From Hymenobacter volaticus (lineage in GTDB: Bacteria; Bacteroidota; Bacteroidia; Cytophagales; Hymenobacteraceae): a stretch of DNA of 64,000 nt. Below are positions 21,308 to 31,214 of the stretch, in pieces; positions within the stretch are counted from its first letter, which is position 1; each line of letters starts with the position of its first letter. The translations under genes were made by a program, and so were the position numbers. The notes below the pieces were generated by a model that saw only the letters and a list, made by a program, of their open reading frames with translations, was not told the origin of the DNA and did no database searches. Location of the stretch: the NCBI RefSeq assembly GCF_022921055.1, contig NZ_CP095066.1, positions 96,592-160,591 on the forward strand, read 5' to 3'.

Positions 21308-21454
21308 ATGATGAAAAGTGCAATTATTGGTTTTAACATCCGAAGTGAGTATCCCACATCTGCAGTTCATCGCTACGGGCACATAGTTCCCCGCTCTTGG
21401 CGCAACGTGGCAGAATTCAGTAAGTGGCTGCCTAAGCTATCGAGGATTTTATGA
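21308..21454 (+). CDS. Possible small ORF in AT-rich DNA
   Basis: A 48-residue open frame (starts MMKSAIIGFNIRSEYP, ends LPKLSRIL) in a low-GC gap. Its stop codon overlaps an ATG of a further 23-codon frame (ATGA). It is not recognised and may be a fragment of a decayed gene or chance. Confidence 0.2.
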   Translation: MMKSAIIGFNIRSEYPTSAVHRYGHIVPRSWRNVAEFSKWLPKLSRIL

Positions 21455-21552
21455 TCCGACTCGAAGTAACAGAACACGGCCAATCGACTCTAGACTTAAT
21501 ACAGAAAAGTTTTCGCTGTTGAGATGAAAAACACTGGAATGCCTAGTACTTA

Positions 21553-22380
21553 TCAGTGGCTGGTACTCCTAGCTTGGTCCGTCAATTCGGTTGGCGTGAG
21601 GCCAAATGTTTTTTTAAAAGCGAAGGAGAAGTGTGACAGGTTCTCAAACCCCACTTCTAAATACACCTCGGAGGGCCGCATGTCGCGCTGTGAAAGGAGA
21701 TAGTGCGCTTGTTCCAACCGCTTTTGTTGCAACCACTTTTCCGGCGTCGTATTGAATATTTTGGTGAAATCTCTTTTAAAAGTAGAAAGGCTACGCCCCG
21801 CCAGTTTAGCAAACGATGCTAAGGAGATGTTGTACTTGAAATTATGATTCATGTACGTTTCCAAATCTAGCTTATGCGGCTCCTGAAAATCAAATAATAA
21901 AGTTTGGCAGCTATTATTCGTTTGCATTAATAACTCAATTGCTTCGTATGTTTTCAATTCCGCAATTTTCGCACTCAGTTTTTTGGGGTCATCTCTATAC
22001 GGTAATAGCGAGTCAAAAAAGCCTTTCAAGAATAAATTATTGGTTAGGTCAAGCATCGCTTTTCCCCGATAAGTATTTTGCTTGGGAATGTTATTTTCGG
22101 TTGCGTATTGATGTAACGTTTTTTGCTCCAGGAATACGCTGATTAGCGACGGCGACTCCCCATTGGGTCCAACCTTTTTTAGCTTTTTAAATAATTCATT
22201 CCGGCGCATTAAACATATTGTTCCTTCTCTCATTACAAAGGATCCCTCGTTGGAAAAATAATGCGACTCGCCGGACAGCATGATTCCGAGCGCATGGTCG
22301 GGAAAGTAATGTTCGCTGCTTTGCAGTTTTTGATGGCCCTGGGCATAAAGGATATTATGCTGCAGAAAGACGGTGTCCAT
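21553..22380 (-). CDS. AraC family transcriptional regulator
   Basis: A protein of 275 residues with an N-terminal sensing domain and a C-terminal AraC domain (ASFAKLAGRSLSTFKRDF; SEVYLEVGFENLSHFSFAF). It is a paralogue of the gene at 6031 but has much lower GC and more Lys/Asn, which suggests a different source. It lies 6 bases downstream of a broken SDR gene on the same strand, repeating the SDR-AraC arrangement of 6.0-7.7 kb. Confidence 0.85.
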   Translation of the reverse strand: MDTVFLQHNILYAQGHQKLQSSEHYFPDHALGIMLSGESHYFSNEGSFVMREGTICLMRRNELFKKLKKVGPNGESPSLISVFLEQKTLHQYATENNIPKQNTYRGKAMLDLTNNLFLKGFFDSLLPYRDDPKKLSAKIAELKTYEAIELLMQTNNSCQTLLFDFQEPHKLDLETYMNHNFKYNISLASFAKLAGRSLSTFKRDFTKIFNTTPEKWLQQKRLEQAHYLLSQRDMRPSEVYLEVGFENLSHFSFAFKKTFGLTPTELTDQARSTSH

Positions 22381-22386
22381 ACTTCC

Positions 22387-23201
22387 CTAGTTTAGTTGGC
22401 TCATAATTAATTTATCCAATTGCTTGTCGGGCAAAATCCTTTTCAAACATAACAAAAGCGAAGAGGCCAGTTGGGACGTGGTGTATCGTGCTTTGGGACG
22501 TTTGGCTTCGATTCCCTTCTTGACTAGTTCCGCGATGACGATGGGTTCGGCTACATCCTTCGCTAGTCGGGTAAATAGAGTATGAGTTTTCGTCGTCAAG
22601 TCTTGGTACGCGGTGTGGCCCGATACTTTCAGCAGAATATCCGTAGCCACAGTGCCCCATTCCGACCGGGTGGCGCCGGGCTCCACCACGATCACGTCAA
22701 TGCCAAATTCCTTCACTTCATTGCGCATACTATCGCTCAACGCTTCCAGCGCAAATTTGCTGGCGTGATACCATCCCCTAAAGGAAACGCAATCTTGCCG
22801 CCAACCGAGGAAATGTTGACGATCTTGCCGTAGCGGTTTGCCCGCATTTTCGGCAACACCAGTTGGGCCAAGCGCATGGCCCCAAATACATTCACTTCCA
22901 TTTGATAGCGGGCCTCGGGCAGGGGCAGATCTTCGATGGCCCCTTCCAAGCCAAAGCCAGCATTATTCACCAAAATGTCTAGGCCACCTTCTGCTGCGAA
23001 AATTTGCTGGACGCACGCCACCACGCTGTCGTCTTGGGTTACATCCAGCATAATTGGAGTAATGCCATAGCTTGTCAACGCCCGCATTTTATCGGTTCGC
23101 CGCGCGCCCGCATACACCGTATAGCCCTGTTGGGCGAGATATATTGCCGTCGCCTGGCCAATGCCAGCCGATGCGCCCGTTACTAAGACTATCTTTTTCA
23201 T
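22387..23201 (-). CDS. SDR family oxidoreductase, frameshifted
   Basis: About 271 residues when repaired. The N-terminal part has TGASAGIG, NNAG and the Ser strand VNISSVGG. The frame is lost at a GGGG near 22777-22780. Restoring one G gives the active-site segment WYHASKFALEALS and continues through VEPGATRSEW to the stop at 22387. As written, translation stops in LRWKR, before the catalytic Tyr/Lys. It is probably active if the break is a sequence error. It is cotranscribed with the AraC gene downstream. Confidence 0.82.
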
Positions 23202-23556
23202 AGGGTTACGAGGTAGGTTGCTGAGTAAAATCTACTTAGCAAAGGTACCCTGAGGGCTACCGGCGCTGGTTTGGTGAAACGTCCAAGTTTGTATGCTGAA
23301 AAGGTCACCGGACCATTTCGCTGAACAAGTGAGAAGTAACCCACTTGCCCACTTGAAAAGGCGGTGGGCAGAGAACAAGCAATAACGCTTCTTGCTGCTA
23401 GGTCACTTCCAGAGGGGAGCACCTACCCAAGGAACAGGCCCCTACTTGACGCTCGTATGTCTCGCTACGGGATCCTTGACTGAGTCATGAAAAGAGGTTT
23501 TCAAATGTCGAGCTCAATGGCTACCTTCTTCCTGCTTTCACATCAGTAAATAGGAT
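23202..23556. other. Intergenic before resolvase, nothing recognised
   Basis: About 355 bases between the SDR start and a serine recombinase gene on the opposite strand; it must contain divergent promoters. No repeat was seen. Confidence 0.35.
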
Positions 23557-24168
23557 ATGATTTGGGGCTATGCACGGGTATCGACGCCAGACCAACAGTT
23601 GCATTTGCAGCTCGATGCCCTGCGCGCCTATGGCTGCCAGGAAGTGGTGAAAGAGAAAGCCTCGGCCGTCAAGGAACGGCCCGCCCTGCGGGAGCTGCTC
23701 GACCAGCTGCAGCCCGGGGACACGTTGGTAGTCTGGAAGCTCGACCGGCTCGGACGCTCGCTCAAGCACTTGGTCGAACTCGTGCTCGGCTTTCAGCAAC
23801 AACAAGTTCAGTTGGTGAGCTTGCAGGACCACTTGGACACGACCACCGCCCAAGGCCGCTTGATGTTCAACCTGTTTGCCTCGCTGGCCGAGTTCGAGCG
23901 GGACCTGATCCGTGAGCGCACCTTAGCCGGCTTAACGGCCGCCCGGGCCCGGGGCCGCCAGGGTGGGCGACCGCCGGGCTTGAGCAAAGTAGCCCAACGC
24001 AAAGCCGAAGCGGTCAAAACCTTGTATTTACAGAAAGACAAAACGACGGCTGACATTGCTCAGCTACTCGGCATTGGCCGCTCCACCGTCTATCGTTATT
24101 TGGACCTACTCGGGGTGGCTACGGGCTCGCCCGCGAGTTCGGCTTATCCTAGTAACACGCAGCCGTAG
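23557..24168 (+). CDS. Small serine recombinase (resolvase/invertase family)
   Basis: A protein of 203 residues. The catalytic domain begins IWGYARVSTPDQQLHLQLDAL, with the nucleophile in YARVST, and continues with VVWKLDRLGRSLKHL and LFASLAEFERDLIRERT. A C-terminal helix-turn-helix (TTADIAQLLGIGRSTVYRYL) binds the site. This is a Tn3-resolvase/DNA-invertase size and layout. No transposase is adjacent. It could be a cargo resolvase or an invertase; no obvious invertible segment was detected. Confidence 0.92.
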   Translation: MIWGYARVSTPDQQLHLQLDALRAYGCQEVVKEKASAVKERPALRELLDQLQPGDTLVVWKLDRLGRSLKHLVELVLGFQQQQVQLVSLQDHLDTTTAQGRLMFNLFASLAEFERDLIRERTLAGLTAARARGRQGGRPPGLSKVAQRKAEAVKTLYLQKDKTTADIAQLLGIGRSTVYRYLDLLGVATGSPASSAYPSNTQP

Positions 24169-24184
24169 CGGACCGCTGGCCTCG

Positions 24185-24388
24185 CTAGTCGTGTGGCCTA
24201 ATAGCGGTAATTAGCCCCCGCTCTATCGCTAAGCTAAACGCCAGATTCCGTCCCTCGCTCCTCTGCTCTTCTCGCCAGCGATAGATGACCTGCGCCGTGT
24301 CTGCCCGAATGACGATACTCGTGGGGGTGCTGCGCAGCACGAAGTGGATCTCCCCGGCTTACGTGTAGATGAGGAGATCGTAATTCAT
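24185..24388 (-). pseudogene. Possible small gene with an in-frame stop
   Basis: A 68-codon frame from ATG 24388 with a TAA at its tenth codon. Downstream of that stop the frame encodes AGEIHFVLRSTPTSIVIRAD and ends ERGLITAIRPHD. The composition looks coding, but the family is not recognised. If the TAA is a lesion, this is a decayed small gene. Confidence 0.25.
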
Positions 24389-24658
24389 GCCTTCTGTTAG
24401 ATCATCGTGCTGCGGGTAGGCCGGTAAGGACAGGCGCTTCAGGCATAAGTGGTTTATTGCCCGCAAAATGGCGGCAAGACAACTCGTTTGTCGACCCAAC
24501 AGAACGTAAAGATGACGAGGTTTACTATCACCATTCCCGCGAAGCTGCCGGGCAATGCACACCCTGTTTTAAGGTTTTAGGCTTCCTGCTATCAATCAGC
24601 CAACGTTTCCTATCTGTATGGCCCGTTCAAGCAGTTGCCAACCTCAATACCGTATCCC

Positions 24659-26193
24659 ATGAAGACCTTACTAGCTTTGTTTTTCCTGTCCCTTTTCAGT
24701 GGTGCCGCTTTGCCCGATTTCGATGCGGTACGCGTTGACGGCGGTCTGATTTCCGGCACGCTTAATAAACAGGGGGACGTCCACATTTTTCGGGGCATTC
24801 CCTTCGCTGCTCCCCCAATTGGGGATTTACGCTGGAAAGCGCCTCAGCCCGTCCGGCCCTGGACCGGCGTTCGACAATGCGCGGCCTTCGGGGCGAGTCC
24901 GGTGCAGGCCGTACCCAAACCGTTTGGCCCCTGGAGTGCCGAATTCCTGATCCCCGGGCAGCCCATTAGCGAAGATTGCCTGTACCTGAATGTGTGGTCG
25001 GGCGCGAAAACTGCCCGGGAGAAACGACCGGTGGTCGTCTGGATATATGGGGGCGGCTTTACCAGTGGGGGCAGTGCGTGTCCGATTTATGATGGCGAAG
25101 CGACGGCCCAAAAAGGGGTGGTGTTCGTGAGTGTCAACTACCGGGTCGGACCCTTTGGCTTCTTTGCCCACCCTGACCTGAGCAGGGAGTCGGGCCGCAA
25201 GGCCTCCGGCAACTACGGGCTACTGGATCAGCTAGCGGCCTTGCAGTGGGTGAAAAGAAACATTGCCGCCTTCGGGGGCGATCCAGCCAACGTCACGATT
25301 GCGGGCCAGTCCGCGGGGGCGATGAGTGTGAACTGCCTGGTCGCGACCCCCTGGCCAAGGGGCTCTTCAACAAAGCGATTGCCGAGAGTGGGGCCAATTT
25401 TTCTACGCCGCATCCCACCCTTGCGCAGGCCGAAGCAAATGGGGTGAACATGGCGCAGGCCCTAGGCGTCGTGTCGCTGGCCGAGCTCCGCGCAAAACCC
25501 GCCGAGCAAATCCTGTCTAAAGCGCAGGGCCGCGGCCCCATTATCGATGGGTATGTGCTGCCCGAGTCGATTGCAGCTATTTTTGCGGCGGGCAAAGAAA
25601 ACGACGTGGCCTTGCTCACCGGCTGGAATGAAGACGAAGGCATGGCGTTCGGCCCGCCCAAAAGTGCCGAGGAGTACCGCCAACAGATTCAGTTACAATA
25701 CGCCGAGAAGGCCGCGACCTTTTTGACGTACTATCCGGCCGCGACCGATGCGCAGGCGGCCAGCTCGCAACGCGCGGTTTCCCGCGATATGATTTTTGGG
25801 GTCCAGAACTACCGGTGGGCCACCCTGGCCAGCCAGCAACAGCAGCCGGTGTACGTGTACCGATTCACCCGGCAAGTGCCCGCTACGGGTCAATATGCGC
25901 CCTACGGCGCCTTCCACACCGCGGAAGTGGCGTATGCGTATGATAATTTGCGCTTTATCGATCACCGGCTTCGGCCGTTGGAACCGGCCGATGCGCATCT
26001 GGCCCGGGCGATGTCGGCATATTTTGTCAATTTCATCAAGACGGGCAACCCCAATGGGAAGGGCCTGCCGCAGTGGCCCGCCTTTACGACCCAAACCAAG
26101 CGGATTATTTTGCTGGACACCCCCATAGGGGAAGCGGCGTTGCCCGACGGGGCGGCGCTTGATTTTCTGTTCTCTGAGATGAGCAAGCGATAA
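24659..26193 (+). CDS. Type B carboxylesterase, secreted, frameshifted
   Basis: About 511 residues when repaired. A signal peptide (MKTLLALFFLSLFSGAALP) is followed by the carboxylesterase type B domain: GDVHIFRGIPFAAPPIGDLR, EDCLYLNVWS, the oxyanion segment WIYGGGFTSG and the nucleophile elbow GQSAGAMS. After GQSAGAMSVNCLVA the frame is lost near 25350. One added base restores DPLAKGLFNKAIAESGANF and runs to 26193, including the late His region (YGAFHTAEVAYAY). It would hydrolyse carboxylic esters outside the cytoplasm. The break may be a consensus error. Confidence 0.82.
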
Positions 26194-26252
26194 TCGACGG
26201 GAAGCACCTACTTCCCCTGCCGATGAGAGCGAGAGGGGAAAGAGAGGGTCTA

Positions 26253-26297
26253 GGTGGAGGGTCCCCGGGCGTGGCGGCCGCTGCGGCACCCTCCACC
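26253..26297. terminator. Hairpin downstream of carboxylesterase
   Basis: Perfect 10-base arms (GGTGGAGGGT / ACCCTCCACC) with a 25-base GC-rich loop, about 60 bases after the esterase stop. There is no T-run, so its role as a terminator is uncertain. Confidence 0.35.
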
Positions 26298-26474
26298 CAC
26301 AGCGCGGCCAACCGCTAAGGCTGACAGCCGCTGCCGTGGCCTTCAGGGAAGACGTACGGGCAAAGAGAGCGGCGGAGCCTGAGCGCCCCGGCACAGCGAT
26401 GGGTTTTGGTGGCCCTATTCCTCCGGGTCAGCCCATTGACTGAATTTTTAGTTAGGGCTATAACTCTTCAACCC

Positions 26475-27693
26475 TCACTTACCCGTTTTTTTATCGTTTA
26501 CTAAGGCTTCCAACTTGCCTTTGGTTTCCGGCATTGGCTTCAAAGCCAAGGCTTTTTGAAACACTCGATCGCTTTCGTTTTATTCCTTATTTCCAGATAA
26601 TAATCACCCAATGAATCATAACAATTGGCGCTACCCGCATTATTAGCCACGTTGAGTTTAAATAACCTTTCGGCCTTTTTAAACTGCTTAGCCCCTAGCA
26701 TTTGATAACCCAAGCTGTTGACCTGACTTTCACTTGGTTTAATGACGTATCCCATTTGTTCCGATACCTTCTTATAATGGGTTACCAATAATGCTTCTAA
26801 ATCAAAATTGGGGTTTTTCAATTCACTGTCGTAAATTTTTAATTTATAAAAATCATAAATAAATCGGAGCGCATCATATTCGCCGATCAACCGAACGGAC
26901 GCATGATTGTCGTTTTCATAAAACTTGTAGTGAAAGCCCAATCCATTTCTCTTATTTTTAGAAAGCTCTTTTACAAACGTAAGATTGCTACGAAGCAGGG
27001 CCGTCGCAGCGCTGGTATCTTGTTGAACGCTGAGCGTATCCACTCCTCTTTCCAACCGATTGGCCATCGCGACAAACAGTCTTTTTCCTTTGTATTGGTG
27101 AGCCGGTAAAAGGGTGGCCGCTTCCTTGACCACTTTTTGATCGTTCCACCACAACGCCCCATCGAGCGAAACATAGGAGTTAAATAAATTCGGCTGGTGC
27201 AACAACGTATTCACTACGGTCAAGCCCCCACGGAATGACCAATTAGGGTCCTATACGTTGTGGTGGGATACGTGGCATCGATGTAAGGAATCAGTTCTTT
27301 TTCGACAAAAGACATGAATTGCTCACCCTTGCCCACCGCCGTAGGATACTCCTTATCCGTGCCCGTGGTGAGTTCGCTCAATCGATCGGCATGAGCGATT
27401 CCAACAACGATCACGGGCGGGCAAAGGCTGGATTCTTCCATATGCTCCACAATACTTACGACGGCGTTAAAATTCTCCGGTCCGTCAAGCAAATAAATCA
27501 CCGGATACTGTCCTCTATTCTAGATTCTATTTCCCCCATTGCTTGCAGGAATATGAATCAGGAGCGTGCGTTTTTGCCCTAATATTTTTGAGGGAATGGT
27601 TTGCTCAAAGCCGAGGGTAAAGGGGCTCATTTCCTGCGCCCTGGCATAGAAAGAAAGGAAGAGCAAGGCCGTCAGGTGGAGAAAAAATTTCAC
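26475..27693 (-). pseudogene. Secreted esterase (alpha/beta hydrolase) with C-terminal TPR-like tail, decayed
   Basis: A GTG at 27693 opens a signal-peptide-like start (KFFLHLTALLFLSFYARAQ), then FEQTIPSKILGQKRTLLIHI. An in-frame TAG interrupts just before the segment YPVIYLLDGPENF. The nucleophile segment GHSVG is followed by a lost frame near 27230 (one G short), then LTVVNTLLHQPNLF in the next frame. A third break near 26555 (one A short) restores the tail KALALKPMPETKGKLEAL to 26475. The family is the putative esterase/IroE-like group; the end resembles a TPR unit. Low GC marks it as acquired. The stop codon plus two shifts argue for a true pseudogene. Confidence 0.65.
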
Positions 27694-28012
27694 TGGACTA
27701 GGGAAGTAAAAGACGAGAAAGAAAACCGATGGGGAGCCGTGAAGCTAAACACTGCATCCCTTGGGTAGGGAGTAACGCATCGCCCATGTAAGCCACGAGG
27801 CCATGTTAATGGTGCGCCATACAGGCCATGCGGGTTGTAGCCAACGCCTGGGAAAGGATGTAAAAACCACGGGGTCAAGAAGGCGCGCGGCACCTGTTGG
27901 AACCTGAGAAACTAGGGGCCCAACTAGGATTTTTGGCCCATGTTTTTACCCCAGACCAACCAGCGGTGGCCTGGGGTAAAAGCGTTAAAGAGCGGCACAG
28001 GTAACTCGAAAT
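27694..28012. other. Intergenic, nothing firmly recognised
   Basis: About 320 bases. It contains short inverted segments (TTTTACCCCAG at 27948 and CTGGGGTAAAA at 27971) that form an 11-bp hairpin around 27948-27981 and could act as a terminator. No gene is supported. Confidence 0.35.
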
Positions 28013-28234
28013 TTACGCGTTCTTCTTGGGGCGTCCGGGCCCTTTACCAGTACCGGCACTCTGGGGCTGGCGCTCCTTTTTAGTAGGCGTGTAGCCTGGC
28101 TCTAGCATCTGGCTGATCTCGCCCAACAGGACCTCGATCTGGTTCATGTTCTTGCGTACCCGCTGCAGCAGGGCTTCGTTGGCTTCGGCATTCTGAAGTA
28201 GTTCTTGCAGCTTGGACAGGTCGAGGTTGGCCAT
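28013..28234 (-). CDS. Small hypothetical protein with helical N-terminus and basic GRP tail
   Basis: A 73-residue protein. The first ~45 residues (MANLDLSKLQELLQNAEANE onward) are predicted helical and could coil. The tail is rich in Lys, Gly and Pro and ends GKGPGRPKKNA, which resembles an AT-hook (GRP core flanked by Lys) and suggests DNA binding. The ATG at 28234 is preferred; longer upstream frames lack support. It lies about 100 bases from the 28335 repeat of the integrase-side site, so it may be an accessory DNA-binding protein of the island (inference). Confidence 0.6.
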   Translation of the reverse strand: MANLDLSKLQELLQNAEANEALLQRVRKNMNQIEVLLGEISQMLEPGYTPTKKERQPQSAGTGKGPGRPKKNA

Positions 28235-28334
28235 GAAATAGAGCAGTGTGGATGAGGTGAATGCATGAAGTAAAACAGATCTGCCAAGATAGGGAAGCAT
28301 ATCGCATAATAGGTTAGGCGCTATACTTCAGGTG

Positions 28335-28351
28335 TATCATAACCGAGTTGT
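28335..28351. repeat. 17-bp sequence matching one arm of the dif-like site
   Basis: TATCATAACCGAGTTGT matches 21194-21210 (TATCATAACCAAGTTGT) with one mismatch. Only one arm is present here; the opposite arm is not mirrored. Confidence 0.4.
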
Positions 28352-28462
28352 AAAAAGCGGTTTCCACCCGTGAAGCTTTGTATCACTACTTGAACGGTAC
28401 TCGGCAGGTGTTACCTTTCATTTATCATTTTGCATCCGGCCCTCCTAAAGTGCACCACCCGC

Positions 28463-29257
28463 TTAGCCGGCGGCATGGCCGAGCGAAAGACAGCCATTCA
28501 TCAGGCAGTGCACGAGCGCGGCCACCCAGGCCGAACCCGTGCGCTCGCGCACCCACAAGAAAAACGTCCCCATGCCCAACTGGAACAGCACCGTGAGCAA
28601 CGGAAAATGGGTCGGCGACCACCAGGCCCGCACGTAGCGCCAGAAGTCCGCCCCGAAGCCGAGTTCAAAGAGGCGGTCGGGGTAGCCTAGCCCATGGCCC
28701 AGCGTGAAGAGCAGCACCCCGACCACCCCGCCCCAACTCGTGCGTGTGCCGGGTAGCGGCAGCGTGCGGGGCAAGCCGGGGGCGAGCAGCCCCAGCAGGG
28801 CGCCGCGGTAGAATAACTCTTCGTCCAAGCCCGGTAAGGTCAGGTAGTAGAGGTGCTGGACGGCGGTTAAGGGCAGAAAGGCGAAGCGTGAGGCGTAGGC
28901 TTCGATCAGTAGAGCGGCAGCCACGATCAGCACGGCCGGCGCGATGGCTCGTACCGAGCCGGGGGCTGGCCGAACCAGGCCGGCTGCAGCGGGCGTGGTG
29001 CGCCGCCACAGGTATACCCAGCCTAACGAGCAGAGCACCCCGGCTCCCTTCCCGAGCCCATTCAAGGGCGCAGGCCAGGCCATCTCGCGCAGCCAGGTGA
29101 CGGGTACCAGGCCAAGCCAGTAGGCCCACACCGTCCAGGGGGGTATCAACCACAACGTATACAGGTGCACGACGCACGCCACGGCGGCCCAGCCGAGCAG
29201 GCGGGGCGCCGCCCGCCAGGGACCTAGGCACAGACCCACACAGAAGCCTGCCCACAA
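28463..29257 (-). CDS. CPBP family intramembrane metalloprotease
   Basis: About 264 residues, strongly hydrophobic with six to eight membrane segments. The CPBP/Rce1 (Abi) motifs are visible: DEELFYRGALLG (EExxxR type), a His in LLFTLGHGLGYP and a His/Asn near AALVHCLMNG. Such proteases cleave within membranes; many bacterial members belong to bacteriocin immunity or unknown pathways. No ATG fits the start; the TTG at 29257 is used and the true start could be further upstream. Confidence 0.75.
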   Translation of the reverse strand: MWAGFCVGLCLGPWRAAPRLLGWAAVACVVHLYTLWLIPPWTVWAYWLGLVPVTWLREMAWPAPLNGLGKGAGVLCSLGWVYLWRRTTPAAAGLVRPAPGSVRAIAPAVLIVAAALLIEAYASRFAFLPLTAVQHLYYLTLPGLDEELFYRGALLGLLAPGLPRTLPLPGTRTSWGGVVGVLLFTLGHGLGYPDRLFELGFGADFWRYVRAWWSPTHFPLLTVLFQLGMGTFFLWVRERTGSAWVAALVHCLMNGCLSLGHAAG

Positions 29258-29463
29258 CAGGCCCCAAAACAGGATTGTAGCCCCTCAATAAGCGACATAG
29301 AACAATACTAGATAATAGAGGTAGCGCCTCAACAACGAGGCAGGGCGGCTCACCGGTATAGCGCGTCCTTCAGGGCGGGTCACTCTTTACCAACTACACG
29401 GACAAAAACGGGCTTGACAGTAGCTAAACGGACGTTTAACCAATGTGACACAAGCGTATATTG

Positions 29464-29489
29464 CACCTTTTCTTCCCTTATAAAAGGTG
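29464..29489. promoter_or_regulatory. Inverted repeat abutting the resolvase start
   Basis: Arms CACCTTTT and AAAAGGTG separated by 10 bases end one base before the ATG at 29491. The position suits an autoregulatory operator or recombinase subsite. Confidence 0.45.
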
Positions 29490-29490
29490 T

Positions 29491-30168
29491 ATGATCAACT
29501 ATGTCGCCTACTTCCGGGTGAGTACCGCCCGCCAAGGGCAATCGGGATTGGGGCTCGAAGCCCAACAGGCGGCTGTGCGAAACTTTGTGGGCAGTGAGGC
29601 CCGCATTGTGGCCGAGTTTACCGAAGTGGAGAGTGGGCGCAAGAACACGCGGCCGCAGCTGCAGGCCGCCATTACCCGCGCCAAGCAGGAGGGAGCTGTG
29701 CTGCTCGTGGCCAAGCTCGATCGCTTGGCCCGCAACGTGGCTTTCTTGGCCACGCTCATGGAAAGTCACGTGCGCTTCAAAGCGGTGGATCTGCCCGCGG
29801 CCGATGAGTTTACCTTGCACATCCTGGCGGCCGTGGCGCAGAAGGAGGCTACAGCGATTTCCACGCGTACCAAGGATGCGCTCGCCGCCAAGAAGGCGAG
29901 GGGCTTTCAGCTCGGTACGCCTGCTAATCTGACGGCGGCGGCGCGCGAGAAGTCGTGGGTGTCGCTGCAGCGCAATGCCCAAACCAATCTCAACAACCGG
30001 CAGGCTAAGCAGCTGGCCATCCTCCTGCGAGCGACAGGAGTGAGCTTGCGCGAAATTGCCGCACGGCTCAATGAGTCGGGATATCGGACTAGGAGAGGGA
30101 AGGCCTTTCACCCCATGGGGGTCAAGCGCTTGCTTTCCTCTCTTGCCAAACCGGAAACGCTGGGCTAG
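29491..30168 (+). CDS. Serine recombinase (resolvase family)
   Basis: A protein of 225 residues. The catalytic domain starts NYVAYFRVSTARQGQSGLGL, with the nucleophile in FRVST; LLVAKLDRLARNVAFLATLM and VAQKEATAISTRTKDAL follow. The C-terminal part (GVSLREIAARLNESGYRTRR) is a recombinase-type DNA-binding motif. It is distinct from the resolvase at 23557. The ATG at 29491 follows a small inverted repeat. No transposase is adjacent. Confidence 0.9.
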   Translation: MINYVAYFRVSTARQGQSGLGLEAQQAAVRNFVGSEARIVAEFTEVESGRKNTRPQLQAAITRAKQEGAVLLVAKLDRLARNVAFLATLMESHVRFKAVDLPAADEFTLHILAAVAQKEATAISTRTKDALAAKKARGFQLGTPANLTAAAREKSWVSLQRNAQTNLNNRQAKQLAILLRATGVSLREIAARLNESGYRTRRGKAFHPMGVKRLLSSLAKPETLG

Positions 30169-30248
30169 CAGATTGCCTCTTGCCTGATTCAATTCCGCAC
30201 CGAGCAGGTAAATTGCCACTCGGTATGAGTGCGCAACGGGCTATCATT

Positions 30249-30968
30249 ATGAACTTCTATACCAATCGGCCGGACGGATTCGGCGAAATCCGGAATCAGC
30301 TGTTGTTACGCGTCCTTCCCCTCGCATTGCTTGCCCTTGCAGTGGGCTATAGTATAGCATCCACTACTTCGGCAAGTACGCCCCAGCAGGAAGCCGAGGT
30401 ACTCCCTTTCTTTATTCCGCTCATGCTCGCCGCGTTGGGGATCGGCATCTACCGCAGCCTCCAACAGCAGAAGCGGCTCTACCATAGCTATACGCTGACT
30501 ATCTCCGACACAACCATCTCCCGCGAACTGAACGACACGACCACCCTTGCTATCCCCATTCAGAACATTACCCGCATCACCCGAAATCACAACGGAACCT
30601 TCACCATTCAGGGCGCCACGGCCCAAGAAAGTATTGGAGTGTACAGGCAAGTCGAGCCGTACGACGTACTGGCTGCTCAGCTGATGACTATTCACCCCAT
30701 CACGATCCAAACCCAGAAGCCAGTGGCCGAGCGGCTGCGCCTTCCCCTCGTGCTGCTAACGTTGGGCCTGATGGCCTTGGTGTATGGGGCCACCAACCGG
30801 CTACTGGTGGCCATCAGCGGGACCGCATTAAGCGCCCTGCTGCTCTGGTCGTTTTTCTCTATCCAGCGCTCCCTATACTTGGATGAGGCGACCAAAAGGC
30901 GCCACTGGTGGATTTTGGTAGTTCTATTCTCTATTGTAGCAACCACAATTGGGAAGCTGCTGCCATAG
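30249..30968 (+). CDS. Membrane protein of unknown function with PH-like central domain
   Basis: A protein of 239 residues. Two membrane helices (LLLRVLPLALLALAVGYSIA and LPFFIPLMLAALGIGIY) precede a soluble beta-rich segment (YTLTISDTTISRELNDTTTL to TFTIQGATAQESIGVY). This resembles bacterial PH-like membrane proteins. Three more helices close the protein. ATG 30249 is chosen; a start at 30225 is also possible. No neighbour suggests a function. Confidence 0.6.
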   Translation: MNFYTNRPDGFGEIRNQLLLRVLPLALLALAVGYSIASTTSASTPQQEAEVLPFFIPLMLAALGIGIYRSLQQQKRLYHSYTLTISDTTISRELNDTTTLAIPIQNITRITRNHNGTFTIQGATAQESIGVYRQVEPYDVLAAQLMTIHPITIQTQKPVAERLRLPLVLLTLGLMALVYGATNRLLVAISGTALSALLLWSFFSIQRSLYLDEATKRRHWWILVVLFSIVATTIGKLLP

Positions 30969-31214
30969 TAAAATCATCAGTGTTACAGGAGATCTAGATT
31001 GAGTCAGGGGGAAACTGACTGCTGATAGAGTGTATTGTTGTACAACTCTGCGTTTAGAAAATGATACAAGCTCGGCTTTAACTGTCACTAGCCATGCTAA
31101 TAATAAATAGATTCCCAATATCCTTACGCAAACTCGAACCGGCATTATACTGTCCTCCCCTGATCTATTCGCGTACCTTAGCTGCGGAAGCGCCTCGTCA
31201 TTCTACCCATCCCT

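Noticed and set aside
27780..27915. Possible group II intron fragment (GTGCGCC...ACCTGAGAAACTAG-like text)
   Set aside because: Only short resemblances to group II intron text; no domain V, reverse transcriptase or boundary motif was found.
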